From contig JAXDFO010000056.1 of assembly GCA_034665545.1 (NCBI GenBank), forward strand, positions 1 through 6,776: a stretch of 6,776 bases of DNA, given 5' to 3'. Position 1 is the first letter of the stretch; each line of letters starts with the position of its first letter. Below are positions 1 through 5,155 of the stretch, in pieces. The stretch comes from DASYML01 sp034665545 (GTDB lineage Bacteria > Acidobacteriota > Blastocatellia > Pyrinomonadales > Pyrinomonadaceae). The position numbers and the translations under genes are program-made. A model generated the notes under the pieces. The model was given only the letters and a program-made list of their open reading frames with translations. It was not told where the DNA came from and ran no database searches.

Positions 1-957
1 TGCTAACATTGATAATCTGTCGCTGCTGTCCAGCGTGCGAACAGCTAAGCGCGCCACTCTCTCGGCCTCACTATAACGCTTCTCAGCCAGCATAACGCGG
101 GCGCGGCTCTCGTCAACCTGTGCGACAGAGACAGCATCTTTAAGACTCATAAACAAGCGTCGTGCGCGGTCTAAGTGATGATGCGCGTCTTTGTACTTTC
201 CGGCCTTGTAGTAGAGAAAGCCTAGATTATTCTCCACGTTAGCGCAGTAACATCTGTGCTCGGCTTGCTCAAAGTGATAACTTGCTGCCGCGTACTCTAT
301 AAAGGCACGGTCAATGTAATCGCCTTGCTTCTCCGACTCCCAAAGATTTTCCAGCACATCAGCGAGCGTGGCATGATAGCCACCTTTGATACTCTGATTA
401 TTCACTCTCTCAAAGAGAGGCGCGTTATCCATCAGAATACGCTCCGCATCCTTGTAACGTGCGGCCTCGCGCTCCACAATGGCCCAACGAAGCAAAGCCC
501 TTGCCCTCAGTTCGCTATCAGTTGTTAAACGTGAGAGCGCATCTTTCAGCACGTCTCTTGCTTCGTTGTATTCGCCCGTTCGCCAGTAGCATAAAGCAAG
601 CTCAACCTGTGCCTCTGCTATCCTCTTCGGATAATGAAGCGACTCAAAGATAGAAAGACCCTCGCTAATCAGATTCTTTGCTGTTTCGGGTGCGGTTGCG
701 ATTTGATTCTTGCTGCCGATAACGCCCGTCAGGACGCCCGCACGCAAGATAACTTCGGCGGCTGTGCGTTGCTCTAGCCCTTCAATGTTTGGACGCTCGC
801 CAATACGTTGCCAAAGCTCGCTCATGGCTTCGCGTGCGCTCTCGTAATCGCCTTTGTCTTCAAACTCTCTCGCCAGTTCACAGCGAAGCTCGGCGCGACT
901 GTCGCGGCTCAGGTTTGGGTTTTGCAGTTGGCGCAAAAGTGAGGGCTGTAGAGTCAT
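1..957 (-). CDS. TPR-repeat protein, possible peptide receptor/regulator (partial, C-terminus outside window)
   Basis: An uninterrupted minus-strand frame of 319 codons runs from ATG (955-957) off the left edge, so the C-terminus is missing. The protein has no signal peptide and no obvious membrane segment, so it should be cytoplasmic. It is built of helical TPR-like units with the usual small/aromatic pattern. The clearest are residues about 20-52 (LAREFEDKGDYESAREAM), 113-146 (ELALCYWRTGEYNEARDVL), 150-182, 233-271 (NNLGFLYYKAGKYKDAHHHL) and 276-310 (AEKRYSEAERVARLAV). TPR arrays bind proteins or peptides. No N-terminal helix-turn-helix or other effector domain is visible, so direct DNA binding is not supported. 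An AGGAAAAGG stretch about 11-19 bases before the ATG is a modest ribosome site. The gene is divergent from a tiny secreted peptide gene with a shared control region, which suggests linked function. The TPR assignment is firm; the receptor role is inferred. Confidence 0.88.
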   Translation of the reverse strand, partial: MTLQPSLLRQLQNPNLSRDSRAELRCELAREFEDKGDYESAREAMSELWQRIGERPNIEGLEQRTAAEVILRAGVLTGVIGSKNQIATAPETAKNLISEGLSIFESLHYPKRIAEAQVELALCYWRTGEYNEARDVLKDALSRLTTDSELRARALLRWAIVEREAARYKDAERILMDNAPLFERVNNQSIKGGYHATLADVLENLWESEKQGDYIDRAFIEYAAASYHFEQAEHRCYCANVENNLGFLYYKAGKYKDAHHHLDRARRLFMSLKDAVSVAQVDESRARVMLAEKRYSEAERVARLAVRTLDSSDRLSMLA

Positions 958-983
958 GTGAGACGTGCCTTTTCCTATGAGTA

Positions 984-1042
984 TGCAAAGAATCTTGCAA
1001 GACCGCTCGCCATCTTAGGCTTTCAATCTGACACTTGCAAGA
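984..1042. promoter_or_regulatory. TGCAA box cluster in the divergent control region
   Basis: The divergent intergenic region carries repeated TGCAA boxes. ATGCAAAG begins at 983, the 10-bp palindrome TCTTGCAAGA lies at 993-1002, and CTTGCAAGA lies at 1034-1042, exactly 40 bp from the second box, about four helical turns. The same TGCAA core recurs in both arms of the 26-bp palindrome downstream. The spacing suits binding of a dimeric regulator on one DNA face. The regulator is unknown and no window gene is an obvious candidate. Confidence 0.4.
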
Positions 1043-1063
1043 TGCTTGTAAAACTGGTCTAGT
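1012..1063. promoter_or_regulatory. Tentative back-to-back promoters sharing TTGCAA
   Basis: The self-complementary hexamer TTGCAA (1035-1040) can serve as a -35 in both directions. On the plus strand a 17-base spacer leads to TCTAGT (1058-1063), toward the peptide gene. On the minus strand a 17-base spacer leads to TAAGAT (1012-1017), toward the TPR gene. Each hexamer matches the sigma-70 consensus at only 4 of 6 positions, so this is a hypothesis supported mainly by the matching spacing. If correct, the plus-strand transcript would start inside or beside the 26-bp palindrome. Confidence 0.25.
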
Positions 1064-1064
1064 C

Positions 1065-1090
1065 AGAGATGCAAATATATTTGCATCTCT
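1065..1090. repeat. Perfect 26-bp palindrome, candidate operator or 5'-UTR hairpin
   Basis: The half-site AGAGATGCAAATA is followed by its exact reverse complement with no spacer, giving a fully symmetric 26-bp sequence. It ends two bases before the AGGAGG ribosome site of the secreted peptide gene. As DNA it could be an operator for a dimeric regulator near the likely transcription start. As RNA it could form an 11-bp stem with a 4-base loop next to the Shine-Dalgarno and affect translation. It is not followed by a T-run, so it is not a terminator. Confidence 0.75.
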
Positions 1091-1092
1091 TT

Positions 1093-1098
1093 AGGAGG
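1093..1098 (+). promoter_or_regulatory. Strong ribosome binding site deciding the peptide start
   Basis: AGGAGG with a 6-base spacer to ATG 1105 is close to the ideal Shine-Dalgarno. It fixes the start at 1105 rather than the in-frame ATG at 1069, which lies inside the palindrome and has no ribosome site. Confidence 0.85.
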
Positions 1099-1104
1099 TT
1101 AAGA

Positions 1105-1296
1105 ATGAAGAACTTACGCCGATTCTGCGCTGGAATGGCCTTGACGCTGGCCTTTTGCGTTTCTGTCTTTGCTGGTCAGATGAGTTGTCCAGTAGTACCA
1201 GACCCGCCGCCAGACCCAACGGTCACAGGGCAGATGGACACTCCATTGACGGGCATCGCCGTAACAATCATAGAGAGCGTGCTGTTACTCTCATAA
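1105..1296 (+). CDS. Small secreted Pro-rich peptide (63 aa), possible signal or effector peptide
   Basis: The gene encodes 63 residues. Residues 1-23 form a textbook signal peptide: basic start MKNLRRF, hydrophobic core GMALTLAFCVSV, and a small-residue site ending VFA before GQ. The predicted mature peptide is about 40 residues and has three parts: a GQMSCPV segment, a proline/aspartate stretch (PDPPPDP), and a second GQMDTPL segment ahead of a hydrophobic tail (IAVTIIESVLLLS). The near repeat GQM-x-[CT]-P-[VL] suggests a duplicated unit that could be processed, or two copies of a recognition motif. There is one cysteine after the signal (residue 28) but no lipobox, so a lipoprotein is unlikely. 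The strong ribosome site and clean signal sequence argue for a real gene. It is divergent from a TPR protein. The stop codon overlaps the first base of a candidate IS inverted repeat. I recognise no named family; export is well supported, function is not. Confidence 0.75.
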   Translation: MKNLRRFCAGMALTLAFCVSVFAGQMSCPVVPDPPPDPTVTGQMDTPLTGIAVTIIESVLLLS

Positions 1297-1307
1297 AGTT
1301 GTTGATT
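1296..1307 (+). repeat. Candidate terminal inverted repeat, transposase 3' side
   Basis: AAGTTGTTGATT differs at one position from the inverted copy at 2492-2503 (AAGTAGTTGATT on the minus strand). The first base is the last base of the peptide gene's stop codon. The similarity does not extend further inward. Confidence 0.4.
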
Positions 1308-1323
1308 GAATCCAAACGCAAAA

Positions 1324-1350
1324 GCCGCGCGTGACAGCATCACGCGCGGC
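1324..1350 (-). terminator. Intrinsic terminator of the transposase gene
   Basis: An 11-bp perfect GC-rich stem (GCCGCGCGTGA with its complement) encloses the 5-base loop CAGCA. On the minus strand the stem is followed directly by TTTTGCGTTT, so it should stop transcription coming from the transposase 17 bases upstream. On the plus strand no T-run follows, so termination of the peptide transcript would be weaker. Confidence 0.8.
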
Positions 1351-1367
1351 TCAGGTGAAGTGCGCTT

Positions 1368-2318
1368 CTAGGCGGTTAGCAAGTCTTGCAACTCCCAAAC
1401 ATGCCCCGTGATTCCGGCCTCCATCGCTGGCGTACAACGGATACTTGAATGGATACGACAAAAGTTGTAATAAGCGAAGTACAGCGCAAGCGCGGCCTTT
1501 AGATTCTCCCACTTCTTACTGAATCCATTTGTCAGCCGTGTAAATCTCCGCATCGCCATTCTGATATTTAGATTCTGCCTTTCAACGTGAGAAGTACAAA
1601 TCTTCTCAGGGTCAGGGTTCCCGAAAACTGGCGTCGGAATCGCTTCAAGTATGCGAGATGGAGAATAGCGATGCTCATCGCCCTGTGATGGACCGTATAT
1701 CTTGACCAGCTTCGCGTAATCAACGCGAGTGCCCAAACTGTACGCCATCGCATCAGGATAAGCAGGGAATCCATCTGTGCTTACTTGAAAGCGATTCTCT
1801 GTGCCCTCCACAGCCTTGAATATCTTCTCTGTAAACTCTAGGGTGTCGCGCTCTGTTCGACGGCCTAAGTGCCAAGCAAGAATGAGTTTTGATTCGCGCT
1901 CGAAAGCGACGAACGTATAAGCATCGCCTAGCGTCGTTTCATCCTTACCCTTGCGCTTTTTCGTCTTTTCTTTCATGCCAACGTAAGCCCAAATCTCATC
2001 CGCTTGGATGTCATTAACTTTCACTTTGCGGATTTTCTCATCAAGCAATCGCTCGCATCTCTCGCCAGCTAAGACGAGCAGAGAAAGGATTGCACGTTTG
2101 CTTATGCCTGTGATTCGCTCCGTTGTGCGAACCGAACAGCCTTCGACTAAAAGCTGTAGGACGAGCAGAGCCTTTGAGAAGTCTAGGCGCATCTCGTCTA
2201 GGGGTCTTTGATGTTCTTCGGTGAATGTTCGCTTGCAGTTATTACACTGAAAGCGTTGGAGTCCGTTGCGGTGTTTGCCGCGCTTCTTGCAGAGAGATTG
2301 GCAGTTGTGACAGGTCAT
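1368..2318 (-). CDS. IS1-family transposase, single ORF (316 aa)
   Basis: This is a DDE transposase of the IS1 family, catalysing cut-and-insert reactions at the element's ends. An N-terminal zinc ribbon with CHNC (residues 3-6) and CNNC (25-28) is followed by a helix-turn-helix-like stretch at about 58-80 (EGCSVRTTERITGISKRAI). The catalytic core follows, with motifs that align by eye with InsB of IS1: QADEIWAYVG (acidic D107), STDGFPAY (D182) and HVERQNLNIRM (E246), then a YYNFCRIHSSI tail motif. In classical IS1, InsA and InsB lie in two frames joined by frameshifting. Here the zinc-ribbon and catalytic parts are already in one frame, and all key residues are present, so the enzyme looks intact. 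It is flanked by its own promoter and terminator and separates a secreted-peptide gene from a HEPN-like gene. The start at 2318 has only a weak GAGG ribosome site, but the zinc ribbon begins immediately after it, so little room remains for another start. Confidence 0.93.
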   Translation of the reverse strand: MTCHNCQSLCKKRGKHRNGLQRFQCNNCKRTFTEEHQRPLDEMRLDFSKALLVLQLLVEGCSVRTTERITGISKRAILSLLVLAGERCERLLDEKIRKVKVNDIQADEIWAYVGMKEKTKKRKGKDETTLGDAYTFVAFERESKLILAWHLGRRTERDTLEFTEKIFKAVEGTENRFQVSTDGFPAYPDAMAYSLGTRVDYAKLVKIYGPSQGDEHRYSPSRILEAIPTPVFGNPDPEKICTSHVERQNLNIRMAMRRFTRLTNGFSKKWENLKAALALYFAYYNFCRIHSSIRCTPAMEAGITGHVWELQDLLTA

Positions 2319-2458
2319 TATAGGTCTTGCCTCTTTCTCGCAATTGACCTACAATGAAGATGAACGGCTTATCGTGGTCAATCACGCTAAGTTGATGGCC
2401 TCGCAGGTTGTTGATAGCAACTTGCGGGGCTTTCTCTTGCTTGATTTTCAATAGCCGC
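2319..2458 (-). other. 5' leader of the transposase transcript; no gene supported
   Basis: About 130 bases lie between the predicted transcription start and the transposase ATG. An open minus-strand frame crosses this leader and ends inside the transposase gene at 2242. Its only ATG (2458-2460) overlaps the -10 box of the promoter, so it would not be on that transcript. The leader may act as a buffer against read-through expression, but this is inference. Confidence 0.35.
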
Positions 2459-2487
2459 ATTATCTCCTCTTTCCTCTCCAAAGTCAA
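2459..2487 (-). promoter_or_regulatory. Predicted sigma-70 promoter for the IS1 transposase
   Basis: On the minus strand, TTGACT (2482-2487) and GATAAT (2459-2464) are separated by exactly 17 bases. Each matches the consensus at 5 of 6 positions. It lies just inside the candidate left end of the element and points at the transposase, the usual place for an IS promoter. Transcription would start near 2451. Confidence 0.65.
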
Positions 2488-2491
2488 GAAA

Positions 2492-2503
2492 AATCAACTA
2501 CTT
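2492..2503 (-). repeat. Candidate terminal inverted repeat, promoter side
   Basis: On the minus strand this reads AAGTAGTTGATT, an 11 of 12 inverted match to 1296-1307. It contains the TAG stop codon of the HEPN-like gene (2498-2500), so if it is the IS end, the last codons of that gene come from the element. Confidence 0.4.
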
Positions 2504-3415
2504 AGCCCGTTTTTTCTCTCCTAATCTTGACGCAAGGTGCTGCATGAATTGTCGAGTATTGTCCATGATGTCTTTCGCCTTGCCTTGTTTGTAAGTCTCC
2601 CTTTTATGTGAGACGTTGTTTCGCCAAGCGTCCTTAAAGTTTCTGAATTGAGCAACCGCGTGATGATAAAACTCATACGTCGCTTTCTTCGCGGCGTCAT
2701 TGCGAGTTCCAACAGCTTTATCAGCTACGCCCTTGTCAAGAGCCTTTAATAAATCATCCCAAGTGCATAACTCAACAGGTCGGTTAGGTGGGTCTAAATA
2801 CTTCCCTGCATTTAACGCACTTACTAACTTGCGTGACCCGACCTCAACGGCGCGCATCAAATGAAATACACAGGCCGTATAGCTACCTGTGGCATAACAG
2901 TTTCCCGCCTCAACTATCTCTTTATTAGCCTCGGGGAATTTCTCTTTGACTCCGAACAAATCATCTTTCTGGAAGTAGTCAGCGTCATCTTTCGGTATCC
3001 AGAAGAACGATGACTTTATAAGTTCAAGTGAAATAACACGCTCTACTTCTTCACCAACATACTTCAAGCTTCCGTAATTGTATTCACCCATAGCTACAGA
3101 TATTCTGAGAGACATAAGATGGGAGACAGAATTTTCAAGACCCGCTTTCTTGCACTCCTCCGATAATGCCACCAGCCTTTTTTCCATCAATTCCCTTGTT
3201 GCCTGTGAAATCGGCTGGTTAGGCGATTCCCCTTTAATGCTTTCTGTGAAAATCTCATGGAAGAAAAGAAGTTTGCTTATGAAAAAGGCGGCGTAGAATT
3301 GTTCCATTTCAAGTAGGCTCACAAGTTGGTATGGACGAGCAAACCATTCTGGAACTTGTTTAGCTTTTTGTGCAAGGATTTCGCTTTCACATAACTCTGT
3401 GAGGATGTCGGTCAT
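2498..3415 (-). CDS. HEPN-like domain protein (305 aa), possible RNase/toxin or defence protein
   Basis: The protein is mostly alpha-helical and cytoplasmic, with no signal peptide. Residues 1-140 form a helical region of unknown function (SLLEMEQFYAAFFISKLLFFHEIF near 33-56 may be a hydrophobic packing helix). The C-terminal part resembles a HEPN fold: a first helix around EAGNCYATGSYTACVFHLMR (169-188), a linker containing a Pro-rich segment, and a last pair of helices with FRNFKDAWRNNVSHKRETY (257-275). Within it, R265 and H270 form an RxxxxH motif like the catalytic motif of HEPN ribonucleases, and the preceding polar NN fits too. HEPN proteins often cleave RNA in toxin-antitoxin, abortive infection or CRISPR-associated settings. 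No adjacent antitoxin such as a MNT nucleotidyltransferase is present. GGAGGT (complement of 3421-3426) with a 5-base spacer supports the start at 3415. The stop lies inside a candidate IS end, so the original C-terminus may have been altered. The exact family is not recognised, and the enzymatic role is inferred. Confidence 0.7.
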   Translation of the reverse strand: MTDILTELCESEILAQKAKQVPEWFARPYQLVSLLEMEQFYAAFFISKLLFFHEIFTESIKGESPNQPISQATRELMEKRLVALSEECKKAGLENSVSHLMSLRISVAMGEYNYGSLKYVGEEVERVISLELIKSSFFWIPKDDADYFQKDDLFGVKEKFPEANKEIVEAGNCYATGSYTACVFHLMRAVEVGSRKLVSALNAGKYLDPPNRPVELCTWDDLLKALDKGVADKAVGTRNDAAKKATYEFYHHAVAQFRNFKDAWRNNVSHKRETYKQGKAKDIMDNTRQFMQHLASRLGEKKRAK

Positions 3416-3420
3416 TGCAC

Positions 3421-3426
3421 ACCTCC
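3421..3426 (-). promoter_or_regulatory. Ribosome binding site of the HEPN-like gene
   Basis: On the minus strand the sequence reads GGAGGT, 5 bases from the ATG at 3415, a strong Shine-Dalgarno that fixes this start. I see no convincing -35/-10 pair for the gene further upstream. Confidence 0.75.
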
Positions 3427-3480
3427 ACTATTTTCAAGGGAGCACCGCACTGTGACCCCACTACCAAGGAGAAGCGTCGC

Positions 3481-3509
3481 TTGACAGGCGCGCGTTCATT
3501 TCTTAGGAT
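3481..3509 (+). promoter_or_regulatory. Sigma-70 promoter for the tRNA-Val/tRNA-Asp pair
   Basis: A perfect TTGACA (3481-3486) is followed after a 17-base GC-rich spacer by TAGGAT (3504-3509, 4 of 6). Transcription would begin near 3516, about 60 bases before tRNA-Val. A strong -35 with ideal spacing fits a stable-RNA promoter. Confidence 0.65.
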
Positions 3510-3543
3510 GTGTTCCTGTTCATTGAGTGGAAACAGGGCCTTG

Positions 3544-3558
3544 AATCGGTTGCCGATT
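3544..3558 (+). other. Small hairpin in the tRNA leader
   Basis: AATCGG, loop TTG, CCGATT gives a perfect 6-bp stem in the 5' leader, ending 17 bases before tRNA-Val. It may aid folding or processing of the precursor by keeping the leader out of the tRNA fold. No T-run follows, so it is not a terminator. Confidence 0.35.
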
Positions 3559-3575
3559 GAGCGCAGCCGACACAG

Positions 3576-3650
<75 letters not shown>

Positions 3651-3677
3651 AAGAAAATTGAAAATTTAGAGTTTACC

Positions 3678-3758
<81 letters not shown>

Positions 3759-3810
3759 AAAGCGAAGCGGTTGTCTTTCATCAAGCATGAGAGACAACCG
3801 TTTCGCTTTT
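3759..3810 (+). terminator. Long intrinsic terminator after the tRNA pair
   Basis: A 23-bp stem (3759-3781 with 3787-3809, only two G-U wobbles) encloses the 5-base loop CAAGC and ends in CGCTTTT. It starts three bases after the tRNA-Asp CCA end. The stem is much longer than needed for termination. The T-run is short, since TTTT is followed by C. It separates tRNA transcription from moeA, which begins 38 bases later. Confidence 0.8.
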
Positions 3811-3848
3811 CAGTCTCTTCAATTTAAAATCCACAATCTAAAAGTCAG

Positions 3849-5066
3849 ATGATTTCCGTCGCAGAGGCCATCAGCATCGTTAAGGAGCAGGCGCAGTCGC
3901 TTGGCGCGGAAGAGGTCGCGCTCGCGGACGCGCTTGGTCGGGTGTTGGCCCGGGACGTGTTTGCCGATTCGGACTTGCCGCCTTTCGACCGGGCGCAGAT
4001 GGACGGTTATGCGGTGCGGGCCGTTGATACTTTGAGCGCGCCTGTGCGTTTGCGAGTGGTGGGCGAGTCGGCGGCGGGGCGCGGGTGGCATCAATTGATG
4101 AGAGCGGGCGAGGCCGTGCGTATCATGACGGGCGCGCCCGTGCCCGTAGGCGCGGACAGCGTGCAGCAGGTAGAACTCTCGCGCGAATTGGACCAGGGCG
4201 CGCTGGTTGAGATTGACAGGGGCACGAGCGTCGGGCAGTTCATCGTGCCGCGCGCGAGTGAGATAAGCGCGGGCGCGCAGGTGCTCAGTGCGGGCGAGCG
4301 TATTAACGCGGCGATGATGGCGGTCCTCGCTTCATTCGGTCATGCGCGCGTGAGCGTGGGCCGCAGGCCGCGCGTCGCAGTGCTGGCGACAGGGACGGAA
4401 CTAGTGGCCGTCTCGTCTCAGCCTGAACAGGACCAGATACGCGATTCCAACACATACTCGCTCAGCGCGTACGCGCAACTTGCTGGCGGAGTTGTTGAAG
4501 CCCTGCCGCTCGCGGGCGATGAGCCGGATTTATTGCGGCGCGAGATTGCGGAAGCGGCGGCGCGTTCCGACCTCCTGATACTTTCGGGCGGCGTTTCAAT
4601 GGGCGTCTACGATTTCACGAAGACCGCGCTGCGCGAACTCGGCGCGGAAATTCTCTTCGAGCGCGTCTCCCTGCGTCCGGGCAAGCCGACCGTCTTCGCG
4701 CGCCTCCCGCCGCCGCACTCCACGCTCGTCTTCGGTCTGCCGGGCAACCCCGTCTCCGTCTCCGTCACTTTCAATCTGTTCGCGCGTGCAGCCCTCCGCG
4801 CGATGCAGGGCTGCACAGAAGAAGTGATGAGAGAAGAGCGAGCCATCCTCGCGCATACGGTGAAGGGCGCGCTCGAACGCGAGAGCTATCTTCCGGCGCA
4901 GCTTCGCTCTGACGAGCAAGGGCGGCTCATGGCTGAGCCTTTGAAGTGGGGCGGCTCGTCGGACTTCGTAGCCTTCGCCCGCGCCAACGCCCTCGTCAAC
5001 ATCCCCGCCGGAATCAACGCGCTCGAAGCCGGAGCCCTCGTCCGCGTCCTGCGTTTGCCAGAATGA
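3849..5066 (+). CDS. moeA: Molybdopterin molybdotransferase MoeA
   Basis: MoeA inserts molybdate into adenylylated molybdopterin, the last step of basic molybdenum cofactor synthesis, in the cytosol. At 405 residues it has the usual family length. Visible signatures are PPFDRAQMDGYAVR (44-57), RIMTGAPVPVGAD (91-103), VAVLATGTEL (176-185), RDSNTYSL (198-205), LILSGGVSMGVYDFTKTAL (243-261), SLRPGKPTVFA (274-284) and FGLPGNPVSVSVTFNLF (295-311). E184 and D255 appear to match catalytic-site acidic residues of E. coli MoeA. The C-terminal domain IV region (about 330-405) ends in a normal ALVRVLRLPE. No fused MogA-type domain is seen and no key motif is missing. The ATG at 3849 has no clear Shine-Dalgarno, but the protein begins at the expected point (MISVAEAISIV). 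A methyltransferase gene follows 89 bases downstream and moaC lies further on, a loose cofactor cluster. Confidence 0.97.
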   Translation: MISVAEAISIVKEQAQSLGAEEVALADALGRVLARDVFADSDLPPFDRAQMDGYAVRAVDTLSAPVRLRVVGESAAGRGWHQLMRAGEAVRIMTGAPVPVGADSVQQVELSRELDQGALVEIDRGTSVGQFIVPRASEISAGAQVLSAGERINAAMMAVLASFGHARVSVGRRPRVAVLATGTELVAVSSQPEQDQIRDSNTYSLSAYAQLAGGVVEALPLAGDEPDLLRREIAEAAARSDLLILSGGVSMGVYDFTKTALRELGAEILFERVSLRPGKPTVFARLPPPHSTLVFGLPGNPVSVSVTFNLFARAALRAMQGCTEEVMREERAILAHTVKGALERESYLPAQLRSDEQGRLMAEPLKWGGSSDFVAFARANALVNIPAGINALEAGALVRVLRLPE

Positions 5067-5116
5067 AGAGCAAGGTGGATTCTCCGAAGAGATTTATTTT
5101 GCTATGCTGAGATGAA

Positions 5117-5146
5117 AGCAGCACGAGTGCGAAGGATTCGTGTGCT
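5117..5146 (+). promoter_or_regulatory. Hairpin in the methyltransferase leader exposing AAGGA
   Basis: AGCA(G)CACGA pairs with TCGTGTGCT to give a 9-bp stem with one bulged G and an 11-base loop. The loop contains GAAGGA, the only Shine-Dalgarno-like sequence before the ATG at 5156. That site is 19 bases from the start as linear sequence, so structure could matter for initiation. It may be a chance fold. Confidence 0.3.
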
Positions 5147-5155
5147 TCTCGTTCG

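Larger units (their letters stand above)
1296..2503 (-). mobile_element. IS1-family insertion sequence with a single transposase ORF (boundaries tentative)
   Basis: The element is defined by the IS1-like transposase, its upstream promoter, its downstream terminator and a candidate terminal inverted repeat matching 11 of 12 bases (1296-1307 and 2492-2503). The span of about 1.2 kb is reasonable for an IS1 element with a long single-ORF transposase. No 8-9 bp target duplication is visible just outside these ends (for example actctcata on the left against agcccgttt on the right). Either the true ends differ slightly, or the insertion is old or rearranged. The transposase assignment is firm; the exact ends are not. 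Confidence 0.5.

Noticed and set aside
256..980. Plus-strand open frames (256-528, 459-653, 789-980)
   Set aside because: They lie antisense to the coherent TPR reading frame and encode no recognisable protein.
1069..1104. Upstream in-frame ATG that would extend the secreted peptide by 12 residues
   Set aside because: It starts inside the 26-bp palindrome with no ribosome site. The extension would put extra residues ahead of an already complete signal peptide, whereas ATG 1105 has an ideal AGGAGG.
2242..2487. Minus-strand open frame of 81 codons (TTG start, or ATG at 2460) between the HEPN-like gene and the transposase
   Set aside because: It overlaps the transposase by 77 bases. Its ATG lies inside a near-consensus -10 box, and no protein family is recognisable. 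Kept only as leader.
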